A stretch of 64,000 nucleotides of DNA from Fidelibacterota bacterium (lineage in GTDB: Bacteria > Fidelibacterota > Marinisomatia > Marinisomatales > TCS55). The stretch's first letter is position 1. Each line of letters starts with the position of its first letter. A program made the position numbers and the translations under genes. This document shows positions 53,105 to 62,629 of the stretch, piece by piece. A model generated the notes under the pieces. That model saw nothing but the letters and a program-made list of their open reading frames with translations, was not told the DNA's origin and made no database searches. Where the stretch lies: positions 1-64,000 of the forward strand of contig SCKN01000002.1 in the NCBI GenBank assembly GCA_004124385.1. The letters are read 5' to 3'.

Positions 53105-55900
53105 ATGATAAAATACTCTTTCTTATTATTTGCAATGTCAATATCGCTTTATAGTCAAGTTATGCGAATAAACGATACCTCCGGATTAGGCGATTATAAA
53201 TTACCTTTTTACTCAAACGGTACGTATAATAATGAAGTCCAATCCCCAACAGAATTTTTAGGGTTCAAATTAGGATCTAGACCTGTTCGACATTGGGAAA
53301 CAAAAACGTACTTCGAATATTTAGATGCCACAGTTGAAAATGTATCTTTGCACAGCTATGGACAGACTTACGAAGGTCGGGAATTGATTTATCTTATAAT
53401 TACAAGTGTGGAAAACCATAATAAACTAGAAAAATTGAGGAAAAATATTAGCAAACTTGCAGATCCTCGTACTATGAATCGTAAAGAGAAAGTTGAAAAC
53501 ATAATAGCAAAAACGCCAGCTGTTGCTTGGATGGCTTATGCAATTCATGGGGATGAAATCTCTAGTGCAGACGCTGCCCTTCAAGTTGCCTACCAACTTG
53601 CTGCAGGGACAGATGAACAGACACAATTAATCCGAGATAATGTAATTGTGGGTATTGATCCCATGGAAAACCCAGACGGTCGTGAACGTATTTTAGCACA
53701 ATATCAACAATGGCAAGGTGCTGTGCCCAATTCTGATTTACAAAGTTTGAATCACCGCGGTGTATGGCCTTGGGGACGAACTAATCACTACCTTTTTGAC
53801 TTAAACCGAGATTGGTTCGCCACTGTTCATCCGGAAACACGAGGTAAAGTCCAAGCAATTTTAGATTGGAAACCGCAATTTCTGGTAGACTCTCATGAAA
53901 TGAGTGCTTATGATACGTATTTATTCAACCCTCCTCGCGAACCGTTTAACCCTTATTACCATAAAGTAATTCACAAATGGTGGGATCGTTTCGCAAATGA
54001 CCAAGCGGTTGCTTTTGATCAATTTGGCTGGAGTTATTATACCCGGGATTGGAATGAGGAAATATATCCAGGTTATGGTAGTTCCTGGGGTATTTATGCA
54101 GGAGTGGTAGGTATTTTGTATGAACAATCTCGTACGTCGGGCCAACAAGTGAAACGCCCAGACGGTTCAATAACAACATTCAGAGAAGCGGTTCACCACC
54201 AGTTTATAAGTTCTATATCTAACCTATCCACTGTAGCCAATCACCGAGAAGAATTACTAACTGATTTTTATGAAATTCGTAAAGCCAGTGTAGAGAGCAG
54301 TCCTAATGAGGCATTTGTTTTCCCTTTTAATAACAACTTGGATCGCTTGGATGATTTTGTAGAAACATTACAAAGACAATCGATTGAAGTATATACAACT
54401 GAAAAAAATTTAAAATTATCATCAGCAAAATCTCATGAAAATAAAATAGTCAAAAACGTAGTTGTTAAAAACGGGGCAGTAGTGGTTAAAGTGAATCAAC
54501 CGTTGAAAGCTTTGATTCAGAATATTCTTAATTTTGATATTCGACTGGATACTAAATCAATGGAAAAAGAACGTCATGAAGTGTTAAAAAATAACGGTTC
54601 TACACTCTATGATGTTACTGCATGGTCCCTTCCATTAGCCTTTGGGCTCGAAGGTTATCATACAATGAATTTCCCACGTATAAATTTGGAACCGTATTCA
54701 AAATTATCTGGAAATGGACACTTATTAAATTCAGAGGCAGACTATGGATTTATAATAGATGGTTCTGAAGATGGCATTTATATTGCAATTTCAAGATTAA
54801 TGGAACAAAACATAAAAATCTATGCTATTGAGGAAACAGTGCAAATCGAAGGGAATAATTATTCGGCGGGCAGCATTCTTATACGCAAACAATCTAATCC
54901 AGAATTAGATAATGAATTACTTCGAAAGGTTGCACAAGAAAGCGAAATAAATATTGTAGGCATAGGAACAGCTCTTGCAGAAAAAGGACCGGATTTAGGT
55001 GGCCGTAAAGTGAATTTACTTCAGGAATCACGCATTGCATTAGTGGGCGGACCGCCTACGAGCGCTTATAGCTTTGGTGCAATATGGCATTTGTTGGACT
55101 CTCGTTTAGCTACACGAACAACACTTTTAAATTATATGGATTTACGTAGAACTGATTTAAGAAAATATAATGTACTGGTTATTCCTTCATCACGGGGCAG
55201 TTCAATAAAACAAGTGATTGGCGAAAACGGATTAAAGAAACTGAAGGACTGGGTAAGCGATGGCGGGACACTCATTGCCTTGGGCGGGACAGCCAATTCG
55301 CTGGCTGATTCAGCAACAGGGTTGAGTAGCGTAAGGAAAAAAAGAAATATTCTTAAAGAATTAGATAGTTACAATTATAATCTAAATCAATATCAATCAG
55401 CATCTGAAATTAGTGTAGATAGTTTAGAATTATGGGAAGGAAAATCAGTTGCTGATGATAAAGAAGCAAATGAAAAGCAGGAGAAATCCACTTATAAAGA
55501 TCTAAAATCTAAAGATAAACTTGGGCGAAAATTGAGCCCTCAAGGTGCAATCTTGAGAGTAAACCTCGATCCTGACCACTGGCTTAATTTTGGCTGTGGC
55601 GATATGGTCCCTGTTTTGTTTAATACATCAACTGTATTAATGACAAAAGATCCTGCTGCTACACCAGCAAGATTAGCACCTGAAGAAGATTTACGATTAA
55701 GCGGTTTATTATGGCCGGAAGCAAAAGCCCGAATTGCGAATGGATCGTGGGCTACACGTGAAAGATTGGGAAATGGTCAAGTTATACTTTTTGCCACGCA
55801 ACCCAATTTTAGAGGATATTTCCGAGGATCTGAACGACTATTGCTGAATGCAATATTCTATGGGCCGGGATTAGGTGCCAATGCTACCGTTAACTGGTAA
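53105..55900 (+). CDS. Secreted M14-family zinc carboxypeptidase
   Basis: A 931-aa exported metallopeptidase. Signal peptide ending LYS before Gln-Val. The M14 domain covers about residues 45-380: zinc ligands are His and Glu in AIHGDEISS (near 150) and the His of VDSHEMSAYDTYLF; NPDGRER lies between and VVGILYEQSRTS supplies the probable catalytic Glu region. The large C-terminal part (about 500-930) contains an amidotransferase-like flavodoxin fold (RIALVGGPPTSAYSFGAIWH, VLVIPSSRGSS, LKDWVSDGGTLIALGG). This M14 plus GATase-like arrangement is known from FCB bacteria. Its 3' end overlaps a convergent HAD gene by 30 bases. Confidence 0.88.
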   Translation: MIKYSFLLFAMSISLYSQVMRINDTSGLGDYKLPFYSNGTYNNEVQSPTEFLGFKLGSRPVRHWETKTYFEYLDATVENVSLHSYGQTYEGRELIYLIITSVENHNKLEKLRKNISKLADPRTMNRKEKVENIIAKTPAVAWMAYAIHGDEISSADAALQVAYQLAAGTDEQTQLIRDNVIVGIDPMENPDGRERILAQYQQWQGAVPNSDLQSLNHRGVWPWGRTNHYLFDLNRDWFATVHPETRGKVQAILDWKPQFLVDSHEMSAYDTYLFNPPREPFNPYYHKVIHKWWDRFANDQAVAFDQFGWSYYTRDWNEEIYPGYGSSWGIYAGVVGILYEQSRTSGQQVKRPDGSITTFREAVHHQFISSISNLSTVANHREELLTDFYEIRKASVESSPNEAFVFPFNNNLDRLDDFVETLQRQSIEVYTTEKNLKLSSAKSHENKIVKNVVVKNGAVVVKVNQPLKALIQNILNFDIRLDTKSMEKERHEVLKNNGSTLYDVTAWSLPLAFGLEGYHTMNFPRINLEPYSKLSGNGHLLNSEADYGFIIDGSEDGIYIAISRLMEQNIKIYAIEETVQIEGNNYSAGSILIRKQSNPELDNELLRKVAQESEINIVGIGTALAEKGPDLGGRKVNLLQESRIALVGGPPTSAYSFGAIWHLLDSRLATRTTLLNYMDLRRTDLRKYNVLVIPSSRGSSIKQVIGENGLKKLKDWVSDGGTLIALGGTANSLADSATGLSSVRKKRNILKELDSYNYNLNQYQSASEISVDSLELWEGKSVADDKEANEKQEKSTYKDLKSKDKLGRKLSPQGAILRVNLDPDHWLNFGCGDMVPVLFNTSTVLMTKDPAATPARLAPEEDLRLSGLLWPEAKARIANGSWATRERLGNGQVILFATQPNFRGYFRGSERLLLNAIFYGPGLGANATVNW

Positions 55901-56542
55901 GCTATTCTGTAAATACGATTTAAACTCAAATAAATCATTAAATACAAAAGCTCCTGTATCTCGTAAACGGGTATAGCTGGTATGCCCTTGAGCAACCAAC
56001 ACACACTTTATTCCCATTGCATTAGCAACTTCAAGATCATGAAGCGTGTCCCCCACCATGAGTACTTTGTCGGGATCATATTCCATTTCATTAATCCATT
56101 TCATTCCTAGAGTTGTTTTACCAGAAGCATAATGATTATCAATCCCCAAGACCTTTATAAAATAGTCTTTTAATTGATGATAAATGACCCAATCGTCTAC
56201 ATATTCTTGTTTCCCGGCAGACAGTATAGATTGCGTAATCCCTTCTGTCTTTACAAAATCCAGCAAATGGATTACTCCTTCATGTAGTTTGGGTTCATGA
56301 AAACGAGAATTATAATTTTTAATAAATTCTGATCCCGAAATTGTGAATGGTTCTTTTTCAAAATCAAATCCAAGTTTTAAATAATACTTTTCTACAGGGA
56401 AGCAGAAAATTTCCAGATATCTATTTTCATCAATTACAGGGAGATTTCTTAATAAAAGGGATTTATTTATTGCGTCTACACATAGCCAGCGATCATCAAG
56501 CAGTGTGCCATTCCAGTCCCAAATTATGTGATTTAATTCCAT
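55871..56542 (-). CDS. HAD-superfamily hydrolase, phosphoglycolate-phosphatase-like
   Basis: A 223-aa HAD phosphatase. Start taken as ATG 56542 (MELNHIIWDWNGTLLDD); the longer TTG reading adds four residues. Motif I is DWNGTLLDD, with the nucleophile Asp and an Asn in place of the usual second Asp, as often seen in PGP-like bacterial proteins. Motif II is ILSAGK, motif III the Lys of KTTLGMKW, and motif IV VGDTLHDLEVA. The C-terminus DTGAFVFNDLFEF is typical of Gph-like members. Substrate uncertain. It is convergent with the M14 gene and divergent from the Nudix gene. Confidence 0.85.
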   Translation of the reverse strand: MELNHIIWDWNGTLLDDRWLCVDAINKSLLLRNLPVIDENRYLEIFCFPVEKYYLKLGFDFEKEPFTISGSEFIKNYNSRFHEPKLHEGVIHLLDFVKTEGITQSILSAGKQEYVDDWVIYHQLKDYFIKVLGIDNHYASGKTTLGMKWINEMEYDPDKVLMVGDTLHDLEVANAMGIKCVLVAQGHTSYTRLRDTGAFVFNDLFEFKSYLQNSLPVNGSIGT

Positions 56543-56597
56543 AGACGCTATCAAACATCGGGCAGATTAATGAAAAAAACGATAACTTTTACCCGCA

Positions 56598-57230
56598 ATG
56601 GAATTAAATAAATTATCCCAAAAGCTGCAAAACAGTTTAGAAAGCAATTTGCCCGGTAAAAATGAACAGTACCGAATGCTTGTTAAAGCTAAACAGCCAT
56701 ATATATTTGATAATACGGAAGAGGATGCGATTCAATCAGCCGTTTTATTACTGATATATGAAGAAAATGGGAATATCTGCTTTATGTTGACCGAGCGGAC
56801 ACAAACGGTTGAACATCATCGCGGGCAAATTTCATTGCCGGGCGGAGCACAGGAACCAGATGAAAATCTATCGGATACAGCGTTAAGAGAAACAGAAGAA
56901 GAACTTGGTATCTTGGTTGATAATATCAAAATCCTTGGGGCATTAACTCCTTTGTTTGTTAGTATAACTGGTTTTATGATTTATCCTTTTATAGGAGTCA
57001 CAACTGTACCATTAAATGTAATTCCTGAACCGAGTGAAGTAGCAGCTGTATTTTCTGTTAATATGAATGATCTTATAAATGATACAAATATGAAAACTGA
57101 AAGTAGAATTCTTCGTGGTTATGATGTGGATATCCCTTATTTTTCATTGTCAGGACATAAAGTCTGGGGCGCAACAGCAATGATATTATCTGAATTTAAA
57201 GCAATTTTAAAAGAGGCAATGAATGCATAG
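56598..57230 (+). CDS. Nudix hydrolase, CoA pyrophosphatase-like
   Basis: A 210-aa Nudix enzyme of the coenzyme A pyrophosphatase group (NudL/YeaB). The characteristic sequence HHRGQISLPGGAQEPDENL precedes and enters the Nudix box, which reads G-x5-E-x7-REUxEExGU as GGAQEPDE...RETEEELGI. LLTERT-like CFMLTERTQ upstream belongs to the same signature. It overlaps the ROK kinase by eight bases, so the pair is co-expressed; the link between the two activities is unclear. Confidence 0.9.
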   Translation: MELNKLSQKLQNSLESNLPGKNEQYRMLVKAKQPYIFDNTEEDAIQSAVLLLIYEENGNICFMLTERTQTVEHHRGQISLPGGAQEPDENLSDTALRETEEELGILVDNIKILGALTPLFVSITGFMIYPFIGVTTVPLNVIPEPSEVAAVFSVNMNDLINDTNMKTESRILRGYDVDIPYFSLSGHKVWGATAMILSEFKAILKEAMNA

Positions 57231-58104
57231 AATTGGAATTGATCTTGGCGGAACTAAAATTGAAGGGATTGTTATCGATGAAAATAATAATCCTATCCAT
57301 CGGAAAAGGATCCCAACAAATCGTGATGAAGGTTATGAAGCTATTGTTAAAAGAATTTCCGATTTGGGCCTTGAATTATTAGATAACTCCAATGGTGTTT
57401 ATCAGATTGGAATTTGTACTCCTGGATCAATAGACCCAACTGAAGGTGTGATGAAAAACAGCAATACTATTTGTCTCATTGGCAAACCATTGCAAAAAGA
57501 TTTAGAGAAAGAATTTGATATCCCAGTTTTAATGGAAAATGACGCCAATTGTTTTGCTCTTGCGGAAACAGTATTGGGAGCAGCAAAAGGTTGCAGTGTT
57601 GTATTTGGTGTCATAATGGGCACAGGCGTAGGAGGCGGAATTATTTTAAATGGGAAAATACACAGAGGTCCAAATTTTATTGCTGGAGAATGGGGTCATC
57701 ATGTTCTAGATCCACAAGGGCGAGATTGTTACTGCGGCAACAAAGGGTGTACAGAATCATATATCAGTGGGACAGCTCTGGAAAAAGAATGGTCTGAATT
57801 AACAGGAGAAACCCACAGCGTAACTGATATATTAGATAATGGTTTGTATAAGAAACATCCTGAATGGAAAGAAGAATTTATTAATAATTTTGGCAGAGCT
57901 TTAAGTCATATAATAGATATACTTGATCCTGATTGCATTGTCCTCGGTGGTGGTCTTTCAAAAATCGACTTTCTTTATTCCGAGGGGATTAAAGCGGTTC
58001 AGCGTGAAGTGTTTAGCGACTATATCCTGACACCAATATTGAAAAATAAACTTGGAGATTCTGCAGGTGTATATGGGGCAGCCCTTTTGAGAGAAATTCA
58101 ATGA
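57223..58104 (+). CDS. ROK-family sugar kinase
   Basis: A 293-aa ROK (repressor/ORF/kinase) protein without a DNA-binding domain, hence a kinase. It has the phosphate-binding IGIDLGGTKIEG at the N-terminus, catalytic Asp in ENDANCFALAE near residue 107, GTGVGGGIILNGKIHRGPNF, GEWGHHVLD, and the zinc motif CYCGNKGCTESYISG near 168-182. ROK kinases of this sort phosphorylate glucose, fructose, N-acetylglucosamine or N-acetylmannosamine; GEWGHH and the CxCGxxGC form are common to all. It overlaps the next gene as ATGA. Confidence 0.9.
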   Translation: MHRIGIDLGGTKIEGIVIDENNNPIHRKRIPTNRDEGYEAIVKRISDLGLELLDNSNGVYQIGICTPGSIDPTEGVMKNSNTICLIGKPLQKDLEKEFDIPVLMENDANCFALAETVLGAAKGCSVVFGVIMGTGVGGGIILNGKIHRGPNFIAGEWGHHVLDPQGRDCYCGNKGCTESYISGTALEKEWSELTGETHSVTDILDNGLYKKHPEWKEEFINNFGRALSHIIDILDPDCIVLGGGLSKIDFLYSEGIKAVQREVFSDYILTPILKNKLGDSAGVYGAALLREIQ

Positions 58105-58361
58105 ACTTTGGTCAATGGCTTAATTCATTAACATGGATCGACCACATCGTAATTTTATTCATTTTTTCTGCCTGCGGATGGTTGGCGCATTTAACGATGA
58201 AAGGCTTCAGAAAACTTGTGGATAAAACACAAAATAGTCCTTATTCAGAGGAATTTCGCTCAAGCCCCTTTATATTATTTGTAATAGCTGTTCCTTATAC
58301 GATAATTCTTTATAAACTAATTGGAGTCTATATTATAGAGCTTTTTAAATCTACTTTTTAG
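58101..58361 (+). CDS. Small membrane protein
   Basis: An 86-aa protein with two predicted membrane segments (about residues 14-33 and 56-79) and a polar linker between them. No family recognised. Its ATG overlaps the ROK kinase stop (ATGA), so it is translated from the same message; its 3' end overlaps the convergent SDR gene by 11 bases. The function cannot be inferred. Confidence 0.7.
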   Translation: MNFGQWLNSLTWIDHIVILFIFSACGWLAHLTMKGFRKLVDKTQNSPYSEEFRSSPFILFVIAVPYTIILYKLIGVYIIELFKSTF

Positions 58362-59202
58362 ATTTTTTGCGCATAGCATCCATAGCTTTCCAAGCCATTT
58401 TTGGCATTTTATCAAGGTCGTTAAATTGGCCTGCACCTTTTAACCATTCACCCCCATCAATTGTAACCACTTCACCATTAATATAACCTGCTTCATCGCT
58501 GATTAAATAAGATGCAAGATTTGCCAATTCAATATGTTCCCCAAAGCGTTTGAGGGGGATACGATTTTTCATTTTTTTCTCAATACCAAGTCCCGGAGGT
58601 GCCAATCGACTCCACGCTCCTTTGGTTGGGAATGGCCCCGGTGCAATGGCATTTGATCGAATGCCGTACTTCGCCCATTCTACTGCAAGAGACCGCGTAA
58701 TGGCTAAAACACCTGCTTTAGCCGCCGCTGACGGCACCACATAACCAGATCCGGTCCAAGCATACGTTGTAACAATATTTAATATTGAACCGCCGCCGTT
58801 TGCGATCATTTCTTTCCCAACGGCATGGGTACAGTTGAACGTGCCATGCAGCACAATATCAACAACCACTTTGAATCCATTCGGGGATAAATTTTCTGTT
58901 GGGCTAATAAAATTCCCAGCTGCATTGTTCAATAAAACATCTATTGTCCCAAATTGCTTTTTGGTTCTATCTACTAAAGTCTGAACACTTGCAACATCTC
59001 GAACATCACAAGTCAGCCCTAATACTTCCGCACCTGTATTTCGTAATTCATCAGCCGCATCTTGTATTACCTGCTGTCTCCTGCTTGCAATGACAAGGTT
59101 TGCACCTAATTCACCAAAGCGGGCTGCCATAGATTTTCCTAGTCCACTACCACCACCTGTTATTATAATTGTTTTTCCCTTTAATAAATCTTCTCTAAAC
59201 AT
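58351..59202 (-). CDS. SDR-family oxidoreductase, 2,4-dienoyl-CoA reductase-like
   Basis: A 283-aa classical SDR. The cofactor motif ITGGGSGLGKSMAARFGELG is followed by an SRR-type Arg pair (ASRR) that favours NADPH, then CDVRD and LLNNAAGNFISP. The active site has PSAAAKAG: Ser replaces the usual Tyr of YxxxK while Tyr of TTYAWTGSGY is nearby, as in DECR-type 2,4-dienoyl-CoA reductases. NAIAPGPFPTKGAW and the GEVVTIDGGEWL end also fit. Predicted role: removal of double bonds in unsaturated fatty acyl-CoA. It has no beta-oxidation neighbours here. Confidence 0.85.
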   Translation of the reverse strand: MFREDLLKGKTIIITGGGSGLGKSMAARFGELGANLVIASRRQQVIQDAADELRNTGAEVLGLTCDVRDVASVQTLVDRTKKQFGTIDVLLNNAAGNFISPTENLSPNGFKVVVDIVLHGTFNCTHAVGKEMIANGGGSILNIVTTYAWTGSGYVVPSAAAKAGVLAITRSLAVEWAKYGIRSNAIAPGPFPTKGAWSRLAPPGLGIEKKMKNRIPLKRFGEHIELANLASYLISDEAGYINGEVVTIDGGEWLKGAGQFNDLDKMPKMAWKAMDAMRKKSKK

Positions 59203-59485
59203 GTGTAATCATTTCCTGTTATTGATTTATATAATCCGTTACAGTCATAGCTTTATCAATTAAACTAAACATTGTGAAGATTACCAATATAGATAAACTT
59301 GGTTTACTTGAAGTCATCTGACTATATTTTATTCATATTATGTATTTAGAAAATAGATTAATCCGTACCCATTAACAACCAGTGACTAAAGAAAGCCAAA
59401 ATACAGTCCATTCTATTCTGGATTCAATTTTAACATTGAAAAAAAATTAGCAATCAATATTGACTGAATTGGTATATAATTTATT
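59203..59485. other. Divergent intergenic region
   Basis: Spacer of 283 bases between the SDR gene and the transporter fusion. It must hold both promoters. Next to the transporter, TATAAT lies at 59475-59480, five bases before the GTG start, which would place a transcript start at or near the start codon. I see no hairpin, repeat or additional gene. Confidence 0.5.
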
Positions 59486-60229
59486 GTGAGTTTCTTATCT
59501 AAAATATTTGATGTTAAAAAAGGTGAAGGACGGCCCTTTTTAATCCTATTCATTCACTTTTTCTGTTTTACTGCCATGGGTATAACTGCTGGTTCAGCCC
59601 GAGATGCATTTTTCTTAAGCCAGTTTGAAAAAACATTTTTACCTTTAATGTTTGTAGCCATTGCTATTGTCATGGCAGGTGTTATCCCTTTTTATACAAA
59701 AATAACCCGTGGCAAAGACTTGACTACGGTTATAATGTTTTCAGCATTGATTTTTGCAGGTAGTTTAATTCCATTTACATTTTTGCTGCAGGATTGGCTT
59801 ATTCCAGTTTTATACATTTGGGTAGAAATAATAATAGTTCTTTCTATAATTCAATTTTGGATTCTTTCTGGAGAAGTTTTTGATGCCCGGCAAGCTAAAC
59901 GACTTTTTGGATTGATCAGCGGCAGTGGAGCCATTGCATCTATGGTTATCGGTTCCAGCATTAGTCCATTCGTCCAAGCCTTCGGATCAGATAAACTTCT
60001 TTTAGCTACTTCCTTCTTTATTGGAGCTACAGCTGTAACATCCACGATGATTCGCCCACATCGTATGCTTTTAGATAGTGGCCCTGCAAAATCAACTGCC
60101 AAGCAAAAAGAAAAAAGTAAAATCAAATTTGATGGGTATTTGGTTGCGCTAACTATAGTGATTTGCTCGATGGCTTTTATATCAAAATACGTGGATTATC
60201 AATTTAAAATTATTGCATCAAATACGTAA
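59486..60229 (+). CDS. NTT-type nucleotide transporter fusion, N-terminal part (ends at in-frame TAA)
   Basis: First part of a gene reaching to 62629. GTG 59486 gives MSFLSKIFDVKKGEGRPFLI, the usual start of ADP/ATP-translocase-like (NTT/Npt) proteins. Six to seven membrane segments follow; GSARDAFFLSQF and DARQAKRLFGLISGSGAIAS match the family. The coding ends at TAA 60227-60229, yet the same frame continues with Gln-Ile-Gln-Asp-Glu-Leu-Val-Ser-Phe-Phe-Gly into the next part, so this is one gene with a nonsense codon. No ribosome-binding site is obvious at the GTG. Confidence 0.75.
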   Translation: MSFLSKIFDVKKGEGRPFLILFIHFFCFTAMGITAGSARDAFFLSQFEKTFLPLMFVAIAIVMAGVIPFYTKITRGKDLTTVIMFSALIFAGSLIPFTFLLQDWLIPVLYIWVEIIIVLSIIQFWILSGEVFDARQAKRLFGLISGSGAIASMVIGSSISPFVQAFGSDKLLLATSFFIGATAVTSTMIRPHRMLLDSGPAKSTAKQKEKSKIKFDGYLVALTIVICSMAFISKYVDYQFKIIASNT

Positions 60230-60247
60230 CAAATACAAGATGAACTA

Positions 60248-62629
60248 GTGAGCTTTTTTGGCATGTTCTATGCTGTGACTGGGGCTGCAGCCTTTATTGT
60301 GCAGTTTTTTCTCACGGGTAGAATTTTGTCTCGATTTGGTGTTTTAATTGGCATGTTAATATTACCACTTGCTCTTTTTGCTGGATCAATTGGCTTTTTA
60401 ATGATTCCAGTTTTAGCTGCTATTTTTATCCCAAAATTTGCCGATCAGGTTTTCAAATTCACTGTCAATAATACTACTGTACAGCTATTATGGCTTCCCG
60501 TTCCTCCCAAAACCAAAAAAGAGAAAAAACCGGTTATCGATGGTAAAATAAAAGCATTCATTGAGGGGTTTGCAGGGTTATCAATATTTATTGTAGCAAA
60601 ATGGGTTCCACTTAATTTTTTGAGTATAGCGGTGCTAATAGTTGCTGGAGCTTGGATTGTTTACACGTTTAAAATAAAGACCGGATATGTTGCAGTATTG
60701 CAAAAAGCAGTTGAAAAACGACAATTGAATTTTGAAGAACTTGAAGTGGATGTAGCTGATCGCGCTATGGTAGCCACGATTGAAAAGGCGCTTCACGCAG
60801 AAGAAGAAGTGAAACAGCTGTTCGCCTTGGAATTAATTGAAGACATTCCTCTTTCTCCATGGGCAAAAACTCTGAATGAACTTTTTCACGGAGAAAATCT
60901 TGAAGTTAGTAAAACCATTTTGAAAATATCTGCAAATAATTCAAAAGTGGTTTCAGATGATGAATTAATAGAAGCTTTACAGAATCATGATTTTGCAGAT
61001 ATCGCCATCAATATTGCCGGAATACGAAAGTTAGCATCTGCAGTACCTAATGTGGAGGCATACTTATTAGATGAGGATCCTGAATTACAAATAACTGCAG
61101 CTGCTACTTTACAATTCATGGAATCAGAAAAAGCAGAAGAAGCAAGAGAATTGATCCAAGGGAAAATGAGTAGTAAAGATCCAAAAATTCAAGCTATGGC
61201 CATTAAACATTTATCAGACCAAAACAATATACTTACACATAATTTACTTTTGCAATTTCTGAAAGATCCTTCAGAAATAACCAGTAATTCTGCTTTAGTA
61301 GTTGCGGCGAAGCGAAAAAATGATGAATTGATTCCCGCTATCATAACAAATCTGGATAATCCAAAGACTCTCCCCACCGCTCGGGATACATTACAACAGT
61401 TTTCAGAAGAAACCGTCATCTCTGAATTAACGACCGTTTTAGCGGATGAGAAAATTGATCAAAATCTGTTGCGCGGTATAGTTGTTACATCAAAAGTATT
61501 TAGATCAGATGAAATTATCGATGCTCTAATTGGATTATTAGAGCGCAATGATAAACGTGTAATTAGCGATATTATTGATACTCTTCTTTCAATGGCTCGT
61601 CAAGATCCACTTGCTGAAGAATATGCGGACAGACTTAAACTAGAAGTGAAAAAAATATCGAAACATACTTATCGATTAATAGATTTTTTGAATAGTGTTG
61701 AGCACGTTGACAAAGAGCATACACTTAATGAAGTGATTCAGCATGAACTATCAAAGCAAGTTCCCAACCTTTTAAAATTAGGTATTATAGACACCCCAGC
61801 AACACCTGTAGAGTCTTATTTACAAACAATAAAAAAACAAGATCAGCGGCAAATGCCATTTGTTTTGGAAGTGCTGGACAATATTTTTGAAAGAGAAGAA
61901 AAAGAATTAATAACACCTTTTGTTGAAGGACTTACCACAGAAGAATTATCGAAGATTGGTGAAAAACATTTTAATGAAATACCCATTAGTTTGGAAAAAC
62001 ATTTAAGTATAATGATTTCAGGTGATAAAGAATGGGCATCAGCAGTAGCAACAGATTTTACATTAAAACATAATCGAACGAACGTATTAAAAAATATTGA
62101 TTGGGATAAAATTGTCGGCTCATTGGCTTTGAAAGAAATCATATCCAAGTATGATGATATCGTTCGAGATAATGATCAATTACAAAAGTTCAAATTAAAT
62201 AAAGAGGAATTAGCCATGTATTCTACATTGGAAAAAACAATCCTGTTAAAAACAGTAAACCTTTTTCAAACAATCCCCACCGAAGATTTATCTAAAGTGG
62301 CTCAAATTGCTGAAGAGGAACAGTTTAATGCAAATATTCCCTTATTTGCCGAAGGTGATTTTGGTGATTCATTATATATTATCGTAGAGGGTGATATTAA
62401 AATCCATAAAGGTGATCGTCATATCGCTTTATTGGGCAAAGGAGCTTGTTTGGGTGAAATGGCGTTATTGGATCATGAACCACGATCTGCAGATGCAACA
62501 TCAGAAACAGATGCAACGCTATTAAAAATTACTCAGGAAGATTTTTATGAAATTATGAGTAGTAATATGGAAATTATGCAGGGAATTATAAAATTATTAA
62601 CAGGGCGTTTGCGGGATGCCATCAATTAG
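60248..62629 (+). CDS. NTT-type transporter fusion, C-terminal part: membrane half, HEAT repeats, cNMP-binding domain
   Basis: Second part, in the same frame as the first and 18 bases beyond its TAA; the GTG at 60248 is not a convincing start. The first 140 residues are the other half of the NTT membrane domain (FFGMFYAVTGAAAFIVQFFL, PKFADQVFKFTVNNTTVQLL). Residues about 170-640 are helical HEAT-like repeats (for example PNVEAYLLDEDPELQITAAA). Residues about 665-790 are a cyclic-nucleotide-binding domain with the phosphate cassette LGEMALLDHEPRSADA. Whole fusions of this kind occur in FCB bacteria; the cNMP domain might gate transport. As written, only truncated products are made. Confidence 0.78.
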   Translation: MSFFGMFYAVTGAAAFIVQFFLTGRILSRFGVLIGMLILPLALFAGSIGFLMIPVLAAIFIPKFADQVFKFTVNNTTVQLLWLPVPPKTKKEKKPVIDGKIKAFIEGFAGLSIFIVAKWVPLNFLSIAVLIVAGAWIVYTFKIKTGYVAVLQKAVEKRQLNFEELEVDVADRAMVATIEKALHAEEEVKQLFALELIEDIPLSPWAKTLNELFHGENLEVSKTILKISANNSKVVSDDELIEALQNHDFADIAINIAGIRKLASAVPNVEAYLLDEDPELQITAAATLQFMESEKAEEARELIQGKMSSKDPKIQAMAIKHLSDQNNILTHNLLLQFLKDPSEITSNSALVVAAKRKNDELIPAIITNLDNPKTLPTARDTLQQFSEETVISELTTVLADEKIDQNLLRGIVVTSKVFRSDEIIDALIGLLERNDKRVISDIIDTLLSMARQDPLAEEYADRLKLEVKKISKHTYRLIDFLNSVEHVDKEHTLNEVIQHELSKQVPNLLKLGIIDTPATPVESYLQTIKKQDQRQMPFVLEVLDNIFEREEKELITPFVEGLTTEELSKIGEKHFNEIPISLEKHLSIMISGDKEWASAVATDFTLKHNRTNVLKNIDWDKIVGSLALKEIISKYDDIVRDNDQLQKFKLNKEELAMYSTLEKTILLKTVNLFQTIPTEDLSKVAQIAEEEQFNANIPLFAEGDFGDSLYIIVEGDIKIHKGDRHIALLGKGACLGEMALLDHEPRSADATSETDATLLKITQEDFYEIMSSNMEIMQGIIKLLTGRLRDAIN

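Noticed and set aside
59460-59480. TTGACT/TATAAT as a sigma-70 promoter
   Set aside because: The spacing is only nine bases, far short of about 17, so TTGACT cannot serve as -35 for this TATAAT.
60227-60229. TAA in the transporter fusion as another recoded codon
   Set aside because: TAA is not used for selenocysteine or pyrrolysine, no Cys is expected there, and TAA ends many other genes in the window. A nonsense mutation or sequence error is simpler.
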